From Breoghania sp. (GTDB taxonomy: Bacteria; Pseudomonadota; Alphaproteobacteria; Rhizobiales; Stappiaceae): DNA of 64,000 nt. How positions within the stretch are numbered: the first letter of the stretch is position 1; every line of letters begins with the position of its first letter. The position numbers and the translations under genes were made by a program. The stretch spans positions 1,798,001 to 1,862,000 of the forward strand of contig NZ_OY771475.1 in assembly GCF_963674635.1 (NCBI RefSeq), written 5' to 3'. The notes beneath the pieces are model-generated. The model ran no database searches. It was not told where the DNA came from and was given only the letters and a program-made list of their open reading frames with translations. Below, piece by piece: positions 46,624 to 54,302 of the stretch.

Positions 46624-47229
46624 TTAAGCGGGCATTGCTAAAGGGGTGCCCGCACCGCCATGATTTCCATCATCGCGATCATTATTGCGCCCTCGATCCT
46701 TCAGGAATGACGCAGCCTTTTGTGCAATCTGCGTCTCACGCCTTTCATCTGACGCCATTTGCAGCGAGATCTGCCGGAAATATCTGGACGTTTCCGGCCA
46801 ACGCAACACTAAAGCAACGACGCCTGTCTCAATCGCTGAATGAAACGCTTTATTTAAATGGTCGTACTTCCTCGCGAGATCAGATCTTTCAGAATGTATC
46901 TTTTTTGCCTCAGCGCCTATTTTCTTATCGCTGAATACATCGTCTCTAACCATCTGAATCAAAAACATACCGAACTCGCGATCAGTAATTGCTTCACTGA
47001 AGCCGCAAAGTGACTCTTTTAATTCCTTGGATGGAGCAGGATCATCCAGCACTATGGACACCGCCTCATAGTGTTTGCGAAGCGCTTTCTTTGCAATTTC
47101 CAAATCCTCCATTCGCCGTGTGAGCCTACTAGCCCACACCCGATTTAGGATTATCAGAAACGCGAGTACGGCTCCCAAAGCGATAAGCCACGGCCCGAAC
47201 TCGGACAAAAAAGCATGAAAAGACATCAT
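46624..47229 (-). CDS. single-pass membrane protein with coiled helices, unknown function
   Basis: A 201-residue protein with one N-terminal membrane helix (FGPWLIALGAVLAFLIILNRVW) and a long charged cytoplasmic region rich in helix-forming segments (RRMEDLEIAKKALRKHYEAV; KIGAEAKKIHSERSDLARKYDHLNKAF). No domain is recognised. The gene overlaps its upstream partner at 47226 by four bases (ATGA), so the two are translated together. DNA is AT-richer than the flanking terminase and portal genes, consistent with insertion of a two-gene unit. Confidence 0.7.
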   Translation of the reverse strand: MMSFHAFLSEFGPWLIALGAVLAFLIILNRVWASRLTRRMEDLEIAKKALRKHYEAVSIVLDDPAPSKELKESLCGFSEAITDREFGMFLIQMVRDDVFSDKKIGAEAKKIHSERSDLARKYDHLNKAFHSAIETGVVALVLRWPETSRYFRQISLQMASDERRETQIAQKAASFLKDRGRNNDRDDGNHGGAGTPLAMPA

Positions 47230-47510
47230 GATTTCCGCACCTTACGCTGTCTTTGATCAATTTTAAGCCGGTTGGCATCTTTTTCCCGGTCGAATTCTAA
47301 TTGTTTCATCTTAACGTCTTGCTGTTTTTGAAACAGCCTCAGAAAAATATATAGGGCAAAAATCGTTAATGGCCCACACCATGCCAACCAAATAGGTACA
47401 CCGGCAGCGAATAGGCCGCATGCAGCAACCATAGACGCTAACGCCAATAAAGCGTCAGCGTTCCCTTTCATGCCATCAGCAATTGCCTTTATTGTCCCTC
47501 TTTCGAACAT
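47226..47510 (-). CDS. small membrane protein with two hydrophobic segments, unknown function
   Basis: A 94-residue protein. Two membrane segments (ADALLALASMVAACGLFAAGV and IWLAWCGPLTIFALYIFLRLF) are followed by a basic, glutamine-rich cytoplasmic tail (KQQDVKMKQLEFDREKDANRLKIDQRQRKVRKS). The shape (hairpin plus charged tail) recalls small holin-like or pore-type proteins, but no family match is visible, so this is only a suggestion. It is coupled by a four-base overlap to the 201-residue membrane protein and lies just past the large-terminase stop. Confidence 0.65.
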   Translation of the reverse strand: MFERGTIKAIADGMKGNADALLALASMVAACGLFAAGVPIWLAWCGPLTIFALYIFLRLFQKQQDVKMKQLEFDREKDANRLKIDQRQRKVRKS

Positions 47511-47598
47511 CGAGCCTTTTTCCGCTGCGTCATCCTTTCAGTCTTCTGCCAAGATTCTGCCTCATTTGACAATACTAGAAAACTCTCAACACCGGTTC

Positions 47599-48927
47599 CT
47601 AGACTTGACGCACCTTCGGCTCGCCCGTCCCGGTGAGGCACAGCGCGGTCAGTGCCCAGACCAGCGCGTCCAGCCGGTCCGGCGAGCGGCCCGACGACAG
47701 GCCATCCAGGCCGAAGTCGCACATTTCATCTTCCAGCTTCGCAAATGCCCCCACATGGTGCACGCGGCCCTGCTCATAAAGCGCCGCGACGGGTTCCGCG
47801 CGCAGCCACTTGCCTCGCGTCGCCCTGACGGCGCGCACCGGCACGGATGCGTCAATGCCGGACAGAACCGCATTCACCATCTCTCCCCCCTGATTGACCT
47901 CCGCGACCAGACAATCGGCGGCATGGCGGTGATAAAGCGTGATCGCCGCCCGGCCCCAGCGCGCCGGGCGCACCTCCTCCATGCTGGCGTCCTCAAGCAC
48001 ATAGGCATGACCATCCGCACCGAGGCCAGCAACGACGAGACCGCAGGCATCCGCGCCCTTGCCGGATGAGGCGGGCGGATCGATCGCCACCAGGATGCGC
48101 CGCAAATCCGGGGACATCTTCACGCGGCTTTCCTCAATCGCCTCGCGTCGCCACAGCGCATCCGAACGGTCCTCGATCAGCTCGCCGTCCAGTTCCTGAC
48201 GCCCGAGCCGCGTTCCCGCATAGCGCCCGACGATGGCTTCCAGAAATCCGGGCGCCAGATTGGTGGCGTTGTCGCGGGTGGCGGAGCGGCTGACCACCGT
48301 GCGCGGATCGGCCAGAAGCCGTTTCATCAACGGGACCGGGCGCGGGGTGGTCGTTGCCACCTGCCGGGGCCGATGCCCCAGCCTCAATCCGAATTGCAAC
48401 ATGTCCCAGGTCGCCTCCGCGTTTTTCCACTTCGCCACCTCATCGCACCAGGCGGCGGCAAACTGGGGACCGCGCAGCGCTTCCGGGTCTTCGGCGGAAA
48501 AGGTCTGCGCCACCGCGCCGTTCCCCCACTCAAGCCTGCGCCGCGAGGGCTGCCATTGCGGGCGCTCGGTGCGGCGGTGAATGGCGAGGAGACCCGAGAC
48601 ACCTTCAATCATCACGTCGCGCACATCGCCTTGCGTCTCCCCCACCAGCGCGATGCGCCCCACAGGCGATGCGCCATAAGGCGACAATCCCAACGCCATG
48701 CCACGCACCCATTCCGCGCCTGTGCGCGTCTTGCCCGCACCGCGCCCCCCCATGACGAGCCAGGTGCTCCAGTCGCCTTGCGGCGGCTGCTGATCGGGCC
48801 GGGCGAAGATCGCGAAATCATGGGCGAACCGTTCAATCTCGCTGCGCTCAAGGCTCGCCAGCAGCGCCTCGATCCGTTCCTTGGGCGAGCATTTCAAGGC
48901 GTTGCGCAAGGCTTCGGCGGAATTCAT
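47599..48927 (-). CDS. GTA large terminase (gp2-like)
   Basis: A 442-residue packaging ATPase-nuclease. Walker A is GGRGAGKT (residues 60-67). The Walker B acidic residues are in AAWCDEVAKW (Asp162, Glu163). The C-terminal RNase H-like nuclease carries LVAIDPPASSGKGADACG, EVNQGGEMV and SPDRLDALVWALT. In GTAs this enzyme packages random headfuls of host DNA. The start at 48927 lies inside the end of the small-terminase-like gene, so the two overlap by 80 bases. Length is typical of GTA terminases. Confidence 0.94.
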   Translation of the reverse strand: MNSAEALRNALKCSPKERIEALLASLERSEIERFAHDFAIFARPDQQPPQGDWSTWLVMGGRGAGKTRTGAEWVRGMALGLSPYGASPVGRIALVGETQGDVRDVMIEGVSGLLAIHRRTERPQWQPSRRRLEWGNGAVAQTFSAEDPEALRGPQFAAAWCDEVAKWKNAEATWDMLQFGLRLGHRPRQVATTTPRPVPLMKRLLADPRTVVSRSATRDNATNLAPGFLEAIVGRYAGTRLGRQELDGELIEDRSDALWRREAIEESRVKMSPDLRRILVAIDPPASSGKGADACGLVVAGLGADGHAYVLEDASMEEVRPARWGRAAITLYHRHAADCLVAEVNQGGEMVNAVLSGIDASVPVRAVRATRGKWLRAEPVAALYEQGRVHHVGAFAKLEDEMCDFGLDGLSSGRSPDRLDALVWALTALCLTGTGEPKVRQV

Positions 48928-49417
48928 CGAGATCGGTCTCCCCATCATTCCCCATCGCGGTGTCCGCGTCCCCCGCCTTGCCAGCCAAGGGCAGCGCCCC
49001 CTCCTCCGCCACATCCAGCGTGACGAGCCGGGCAAGCGTCTGGGCGAGCGTTGACAGAAGCTTCACGTCGCGCTCGTCGAACGTGGCTTCCCTTTCGTCA
49101 TCGGAGGCGGCGAGCTTTGCGCCAATGCGCTCTTCCAGTTCACAGACCTGCCGCTCAAAAGCCCGATAGAGCCGCGCAACCAGCCGCGCCCGGCGCGCCT
49201 TCGCATCCACACGACGGGTCGCCGCAGCGCCCGCCGCGCGGATCCAGCCTTCCCGCTTTGCATGATAGGCGAGCGTGCTCTGCGTCATGCCGAATTTCCG
49301 ACAGATCGCGGCCTGCGAGATCTCCGCATTCTCCTCAAAGAGGATGCGAGCGCGCGAAAGGATATCGACATCCACACGCGGACGCTTGCCCACGGCGGAA
49401 GGAGCCTCTGCCGTCAT
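48848..49417 (-). CDS. GTA small terminase-like DNA-binding protein (gp1-like)
   Basis: A 189-residue protein with an N-terminal helix-turn-helix (ILFEENAEISQAAICRKFGMTQSTLAYHAKREGW, about residues 20-55), followed by long charged helices (RRARLVARLYRAFERQVCELEERIGAKL) and an acidic C-terminus. This is the layout of small terminase subunits, and the position directly before the large terminase supports it. The ATG at 49417 is used; a longer frame to 49582 covers the leader, terminator and part of the promoter, so it is not coding. It is the first gene of the GTA transcript. Confidence 0.85.
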   Translation of the reverse strand: MTAEAPSAVGKRPRVDVDILSRARILFEENAEISQAAICRKFGMTQSTLAYHAKREGWIRAAGAAATRRVDAKARRARLVARLYRAFERQVCELEERIGAKLAASDDEREATFDERDVKLLSTLAQTLARLVTLDVAEEGALPLAGKAGDADTAMGNDGETDLDEFRRSLAQRLEMLAQGTDRGAAGEP

Positions 49418-49456
49418 CCGGACCTCGTTTTCGATTGAGCACACCACGCCAAACGC

Positions 49457-49486
49457 AAAAAGCCGGGCGCTGTTACGGCGCTCGGC
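49457..49486 (-). terminator. intrinsic terminator in the GTA leader
   Basis: On the minus strand GCCGAGCGC (49486-49478) pairs with GCGCCCGGC (49470-49462) with a single A-C mismatch and a seven-base loop. Five T (49461-49457) follow. It stands 40 bases before the first GTA gene and about 90 bases after the predicted transcription start at 49574, so an unmodified polymerase should often stop here. It could alternatively end the DUF2336 transcript arriving from 49706. Confidence 0.65.
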
Positions 49487-49580
49487 TGATGGCGTTGCAA
49501 GGTGCCTGAAACCTGAATGTGTCTGAAGATCTGGCGGCGTGCCGGGCCCGTTATGCCCGCACCTGTCCGACCATGGCATC

Positions 49581-49609
49581 ATCCTGCCAGATCAGCGTGA
49601 CGCTGTCAA
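49581..49609 (-). promoter_or_regulatory. candidate sigma-70 promoter of the GTA operon
   Basis: On the minus strand TTGACA (49609-49604) is a perfect -35 box. A 17-base spacer leads to CAGGAT (49586-49581), a weak -10. It sits 164 bases upstream of the first GTA gene with an AT-rich tract (AAAATAGGAAAAAAATCC) just before it. A perfect -35 with a poor -10 fits a promoter that needs an activator. No other promoter-like pair is visible in the 288-base gap. Confidence 0.5.
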
Positions 49610-49705
49610 GGATTTTTTTCCTATTTTGTAAGCAGCGAAAACCCATCGGCTCGCGATACCGCGTCCGCATGCGGGGTTCGTTCTGATCTTGAGCTACTTG
49701 CCCGC

Positions 49706-52045
49706 CTACACGACCTTGCGCAGGACCAGCACGCCGTCATCGTCCAGCGTGTTCTCGCGCGAGGCCTCCGCGGCCGGGTTCGCCTTGGTGGAGATTGACT
49801 GACGGCGGGTGCGCATCGCGTCGTCGAGGATCGGGGCGTGAACGGGCTTTGGCGCGGGCTGCTGCGTCCAGGCGGCCACCATATGGCGGGCGACGCGGAT
49901 ATCGAGATTGGCGCGAAGGGCGGAAAGCTCCCGCACCCGCTCCAGCGAATAGGCAGCCGGGCTGATGAGAAGCGCCATGTTCACCGTGCGCGAGGTCGGC
50001 ACACCGATGGCAGCCGCCATGATCATCAGCGGTTCGCCGTGCGGATCGGCAAGCAACCGCTCGATCATTTGCGGCGGCAGGTTGAAGGCATAGCTCAGCA
50101 GGCCGCGCAGGGTTTCCATGTCATTGGCGGCGGCCGTCTTTTCCACGCAGGCAACGAGGTCCGCATCGACCTTGTCGCGCAGGCGACCGCGACGGGCGAC
50201 CGTTTCCGCCAGAACCTCGGCCTGCGCCTTGATGATGAAGCGACGGCGCTTTCTCGGCGTGGCGTCCAGAAATGCCTTCAGTTCCGCGCTCGCCTTGGGC
50301 ATATCAACGCGCGGGCGGGTCGGTGAGGTTACCACCGGCTTGGCGTCGTCGGCATTGAAACCGGGCGTCGGGCTCAGGCGCGCCTCGCGCGGGGCAAGGG
50401 TTGCGCCTTCCGGCACGGCGCGCTCGGCAGGTGCCGCAACGGGCGCGGGCAACGGGGCGGCGATGATCGGGTTGCCGGGGATGCCCCTCTCCGGGCGGGC
50501 TTCCAGCACGGGTTCGCGCGCGCGGTCAGATGTGGCGACCGATGCGTCGGGCGCGGCGTCCCCATTGCGGCGGAAGGACAGGTTCAGCTTGCGGATTGCG
50601 CTCACGCGCTGGGTCAGCGGGATCGCGCCCGGCGCGTCCTCACGCTTGGACGGCGGTGTGCGGCGCAGACCGAAGGCGGCACGGGCGGGCGTTGTCTCGA
50701 TGCACTGACGCAATTGCTCCATAGGCTCAAGATCCGCCTCGATCCGCAGACCGAGGGAGACATCGCAGAGCTGATTGGCAAGCCCGTCGGCGAGCTCGCG
50801 TGCAAGCTCCTGAGCGCGCGCGTCCTCGCTCAAAGCCTCCTCGGCCAGATCCTCAGACGGATCCGACGCGGAGGCGAGCACCGTTTCCGGCGTTTCCAGC
50901 TTTTCAGACGTTTCCGGCGTTTCCTCGAAAGCCTCGGCGGTCGCTTCCTGCTCGACCCCTCCCGCGCGGTCCGCGCGATCAGCGCTTTCCACGGCGATCA
51001 CGGCATCGCCGACCTCATTCATCGCCTCAACGCTCTCGGCAAGCGCAGCGGCTTCGTCGCGGCTCTCATCTTCGCCGACAAATTCGAAATCCGAGCGTTT
51101 TTCACGCGCCGCCATGACGCCCGCCTCGCTCCAGGAAACAGGCGGCTGCTCAGGCAAGGGCATCTTGCGCGCCAGGGCGCGCAGGGCCGCAAGCGCATCG
51201 TCGGCCTTCGAGGGAAGGCCGGCAAAGGTCGTGTCATCGGAGATATCGGCCACCGGTTCCGCGTCGCCCGGGACCTCCCCGCCCTTTAGCTGCGCGCCAT
51301 CGACCGGCTCCGCGGCTTCGTCCGCAGGATTGTGTGGCGGGGCGAACATGTCGCTCGTTGCCGCCATGTCCACGCCATCGCCGGGTTCGCTCGCCTCGTG
51401 CGCCTCGACAGGCTCTGGAAAATCGGGAGCCGCGGTCATCTCGGCCGCATCAGCCGGCCTGGTCATGTCCGCGAGCGTGGACGCCTCATCCGACCAGACG
51501 GCGCTGGCGCGCTCGCCCCGCGTAAGCCGTTCATAGGGGCGCGCGATATCCAGATCCATGCCCGCCAGGACCGGCCCGAGTTCATTCTCATCGTCGAGAG
51601 CGAAGAAATCCGCATCCTCGCTGATATAGCGACCGAGGGCGGAGAGAACGTCGTCAGACAGCGAACGACGCAGCGATATCGCGCGGCGGACGGCCTGCGG
51701 GCCGCGGCCGACGGCTGCGATCAGGTCGCAATCGCTCAACACGGTGGAATAGGCGAGCACACGATGGGCAACAGAAGCGTCCTCATCCTGCGCCAGAGCC
51801 AGCACACAATCATGGGGGGCGAAGTCGCACCGGGAGAGAAGCGTCGCCACTTTCCGACGTTCGGCCACAGGCGTGACGGTGATATATTGCCGGAAGAGTT
51901 CCCCATAGACATGGCGTTCGACGCGCGAAGGGGCATCGCTTGCGACAAACAGCTCTGTCGCGGCCAGGAGAAGATGCGCCTTGCGCGTGCTCTCATCTGC
52001 CTGCACGAGTGAACCGACGCCTTTCGGTGTTGTGTAGCCTGTCAT
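49706..52045 (-). CDS. DUF2336 domain protein, large
   Basis: A 779-residue cytoplasmic protein. The N-terminal 150 residues (AHLLLAATELFVA; RHVYGELFRQYITVTPVAERRKVATLLSRCDFAPHDCVLALAQDED) and the C-terminal part (FLDATPRKRRRFIIKAQAEVLAETVARRGRLR) are DUF2336-like helical repeats, a family of alphaproteobacterial proteins of unknown function. Between them lies about 350 residues of low complexity, rich in Ala, Glu, Asp and Pro, and probably disordered. The ATG at 52045 is preferred over the TTG eight codons earlier. It is the gene upstream of the GTA promoter on the same strand and has a near-CtrA site 66 bases before its start. Confidence 0.88.
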   Translation of the reverse strand: MTGYTTPKGVGSLVQADESTRKAHLLLAATELFVASDAPSRVERHVYGELFRQYITVTPVAERRKVATLLSRCDFAPHDCVLALAQDEDASVAHRVLAYSTVLSDCDLIAAVGRGPQAVRRAISLRRSLSDDVLSALGRYISEDADFFALDDENELGPVLAGMDLDIARPYERLTRGERASAVWSDEASTLADMTRPADAAEMTAAPDFPEPVEAHEASEPGDGVDMAATSDMFAPPHNPADEAAEPVDGAQLKGGEVPGDAEPVADISDDTTFAGLPSKADDALAALRALARKMPLPEQPPVSWSEAGVMAAREKRSDFEFVGEDESRDEAAALAESVEAMNEVGDAVIAVESADRADRAGGVEQEATAEAFEETPETSEKLETPETVLASASDPSEDLAEEALSEDARAQELARELADGLANQLCDVSLGLRIEADLEPMEQLRQCIETTPARAAFGLRRTPPSKREDAPGAIPLTQRVSAIRKLNLSFRRNGDAAPDASVATSDRAREPVLEARPERGIPGNPIIAAPLPAPVAAPAERAVPEGATLAPREARLSPTPGFNADDAKPVVTSPTRPRVDMPKASAELKAFLDATPRKRRRFIIKAQAEVLAETVARRGRLRDKVDADLVACVEKTAAANDMETLRGLLSYAFNLPPQMIERLLADPHGEPLMIMAAAIGVPTSRTVNMALLISPAAYSLERVRELSALRANLDIRVARHMVAAWTQQPAPKPVHAPILDDAMRTRRQSISTKANPAAEASRENTLDDDGVLVLRKVV

Positions 52046-52110
52046 GGTGCCGAGTACGCAAAACTTCAAAGTCGACCGCGGGATAGGCCTCTAAAATTGC
52101 GCGAAAACCG

Positions 52111-52125
52111 TTAGCGATGGATTAA
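52111..52125. promoter_or_regulatory. CtrA-like binding site (TTAG-N7-TTAA)
   Basis: TTAG-CGATGGA-TTAA keeps the seven-base spacing of the CtrA consensus with one mismatch in the first half. It is 66 bases upstream of the DUF2336 start, a normal distance for control of that gene. Confidence 0.5.
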
Positions 52126-52279
52126 CCAAAAACAGCAAGTCACATCGCGGCCTCGTCAAATTTTACAAGTCGGACCTCCAAGACTGTTGCGAACTTGTCC
52201 CAACAAGCCTGTTATTGCGATGTCCGACAGCCCAAATCCGCAGAATTCCGCTGCGTATTCGCCCTCCCTGGGCCCGGCG

Positions 52280-52294
52280 TTAAGGATCCGTTAA
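52280..52294. promoter_or_regulatory. CtrA binding site (perfect TTAA-N7-TTAA)
   Basis: TTAA-GGATCCG-TTAA is an exact match to the full CtrA consensus. It lies 221 bases upstream of the small gene at 52516 and 235 bases from the DUF2336 start, so it could act on either divergent gene. Confidence 0.65.
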
Positions 52295-52515
52295 CCATCC
52301 CGCTCGCCTAATGTTAATGCGATGTAAAGGGCGGGCCATGCGATGCGGTTATCCCCCATAGACCCCGCGCTGGCCTGTCCTTTACGCAGCCGCCCCGCAT
52401 ATCCGGACAAACGTCTCCGGCAAGGGGCCATGTTCGCGGGCCCCACGCATGAGGCGTGACATCGCAAAGCCCGCCTCGATTGCTTTCGCACAGATGAACG
52501 GTAACGGAGGGTGAG

Positions 52516-52704
52516 ATGGGGACTTTGCTGAACTTTTCCACCGCCGCCCGGCCTTACAGGCCAAAGCGGTCCGAAATCCCGCTGGGGAGTGCCGACATTC
52601 TCGTCTTTCCCGGTGTCCGCATCGAGCGCCACACGGTTGATCTGGCCACGCGAATCCGGAAAGTGGCGAAGGAGACCGGCAGTAACACCCAGCCGGAGGC
52701 CTGA
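52516..52704 (+). CDS. small conserved-looking protein, 62 residues, candidate CtrA target
   Basis: A short cytoplasmic protein: MGTLLNFSTAARPYRPKRSE, then a hydrophobic strand (ADILVFPGVRIERH) and an amphipathic helix (LATRIRKVAKETG). An excellent ribosome site (GGAGGGTGAG) touches the ATG, which is the main reason to accept it as a gene. No domain is recognised. A perfect CtrA site lies upstream, pointing to cell-cycle control. The sequence downstream (52705-52959) is non-coding as far as I can see. Confidence 0.65.
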   Translation: MGTLLNFSTAARPYRPKRSEIPLGSADILVFPGVRIERHTVDLATRIRKVAKETGSNTQPEA

Positions 52705-52959
52705 CGCATCCGGCCCAGGGCTTGCGATCCTGTTGCCGGATCGGTATCGGCTGGCTGGGCTTTCCGGCAAATCGCCCTCCCCGGGACCATCTGTTCCGGA
52801 GAGGCATGCAGCGGTGCATGGCGCACCGCAGAGGACTCGATGCAAGACATGATGCGGCGGCCCGCGCGGACCGCGCCAATTTCAAGGCTGGCGGCCAAAA
52901 CAATCTGCCGGATCAAGCCGTCAGCGGCGGCCGTTACGGGTGCTCGGGCGAAAACGTCG

Positions 52960-53754
52960 ATGGGCAGGATCGTCGCTGTCGGCTTGCTAGCCGTGCTCGT
53001 TGCGGGCTGCGCGCGTCCGACCGGCGATTTCAACCGTGCCAGACCCGACCGCATCCATGACGAGATTCTGCCCGAATACGGCCACCGCCTCAAGAACATG
53101 CGCGGCGAGCCCACCTCCACATTCAATCTCACAGATCTTGAACAGGAATTGCGCGATCGCGCCTGGACGCTCATCCGCCCCATTTCCGCGAAGGACTGGA
53201 TCGACGGCGCCGCCATCGAGGCGCAGCGCACCGGCATCATCAAGCCCATCGACGACAAGCTCGATCCGACCGTCTATTATCTCTATCTGCGCTCCGACAA
53301 GTTCCGCTCGTCCGAAACGCGCTACGAACGCGTCGTCTCCGACATAGCCGGCGACACGGATCTCATCCGCCCCTTCTGCAAGCTTGCGGTCGAGATCGAG
53401 GATACCGATACCGAGCGGCTCAACGCCATGAACCGGCGACCGGACCTCAAGCCGGAGGAATACGCCGCCTCAGTTGGACGCGTGAACGAAAACCGCAACA
53501 TCATCGCCTGGGTGAAGCGGTCGATGTCTTTCCGCCTCGCCGCCTACCGCTACGCCATAGACCGGCTGGAAATCGAAACACCGTCCCGCAAGAGGGTCTG
53601 GGACGCGAATACGGCTTGGCGTCACCTGGCGGGCGAGGTCGCCTATGCGGATGCAGGGTGCCGCGAGACCCGCAAATATGATGCGGAGGGCCAGGCCCGC
53701 AAGTCGCGGATCTATACCAATTGGGGGGGCGAACGTCCTGCCCCGGTGAAATAG
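52960..53754 (+). CDS. conserved lipoprotein of unknown function
   Basis: A 264-residue lipoprotein. The signal peptide MGRIVAVGLLAVLVAGC ends in a lipobox with lipidated Cys17. The mature protein starts with ARPTGDFNRARPDRIHDEILP and is alpha-helical and charged, with NLTDLEQELRDRAWTLIRP and later RNIIAWVKRSMSFRLAAYRYAIDRLEIE. It is probably anchored in the periplasm to the outer or inner membrane. I know similar lipoproteins in this order but no function. The frame is open from 52840; the lipobox decides the start. Confidence 0.8.
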   Translation: MGRIVAVGLLAVLVAGCARPTGDFNRARPDRIHDEILPEYGHRLKNMRGEPTSTFNLTDLEQELRDRAWTLIRPISAKDWIDGAAIEAQRTGIIKPIDDKLDPTVYYLYLRSDKFRSSETRYERVVSDIAGDTDLIRPFCKLAVEIEDTDTERLNAMNRRPDLKPEEYAASVGRVNENRNIIAWVKRSMSFRLAAYRYAIDRLEIETPSRKRVWDANTAWRHLAGEVAYADAGCRETRKYDAEGQARKSRIYTNWGGERPAPVK

Positions 53755-53879
53755 CCCGGATTGCGACTCACCCGCCCCGCGCAAGCCTTGCGGATCCGCA
53801 TCGGGACAACCCGATGCCGCAGCAGGAGGAGCCATCTGCCGTCGCGCGAGGGCGTGATATTTTATCGCGCCTGCAAGGG

Positions 53880-54302
53880 CTAGGCGGTTTCGTCGGAAGC
53901 CGGTTCAAAGTCGAGCGCCAGGCCGTTTGTGCAATACCGCAGACCCGTCGGCTGGGGGCCATCGGGAAAGACATGCCCCAGATGCGCATCGCAGCGCGCG
54001 CAGCGTATTTCCGTGCGACGCATGAAAAGCGAATTGTCATCGAACTCGGCAATGGCTTTTTTGCCTGCCGGCGCATAGAAACTCGGCCAACCGGAACCGG
54101 ACTCATATTTGGTATCTGAAGTAAACAGCTCGGAACCACAACATACGCATCGGTATGTTCCGCTGCGTTTCTCGTCCAGATAGGGGCCGGTTCCCGCACG
54201 TTCGGTGCCGTGCTGGCGGGTTACGGCATATTGTTCCGGCGTGAGACGCGCGCGCCACTCGTCTTCGCTGAGCTTCAGCCTGTCTTCCGCATCGTTGCTC
54301 AT
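53880..54302 (-). CDS. msrB: peptide-methionine (R)-S-oxide reductase MsrB
   Basis: Repair enzyme of 140 residues that reduces the R-epimer of methionine sulfoxide in proteins. The structural zinc site is two CXXC pairs, Cys52/Cys55 (RCVCCG) and Cys101/Cys104 (CARC). The catalytic cysteine is Cys124 in LRYCTNG, the asparagine of which is conserved. GSGWPSFY and GHVFPDGP are the remaining family blocks. No signal peptide is present, so it works in the cytoplasm. The ATG at 54302 follows an open upstream extension of 18 codons that is not family-like. Confidence 0.95.
   Translation of the reverse strand: MSNDAEDRLKLSEDEWRARLTPEQYAVTRQHGTERAGTGPYLDEKRSGTYRCVCCGSELFTSDTKYESGSGWPSFYAPAGKKAIAEFDDNSLFMRRTEIRCARCDAHLGHVFPDGPQPTGLRYCTNGLALDFEPASDETA

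Larger units (their letters stand above)
52070..52515. other. divergent regulatory region with CtrA-type sites
   Basis: These 446 bases between the DUF2336 gene and the small plus-strand gene hold no supported ORF. They contain a one-mismatch CtrA site near the DUF2336 start and a perfect CtrA site nearer the middle (both annotated), plus several TTAA half-sites (CCTAATGTTAATGC). Confidence 0.5.

Noticed and set aside
26881..49417. An ordinary integrated prophage
   Set aside because: No integrase, excisionase, repressor, replication genes or flanking direct repeats are seen; gene content and order are the GTA set, and GTA-specific small genes are present.
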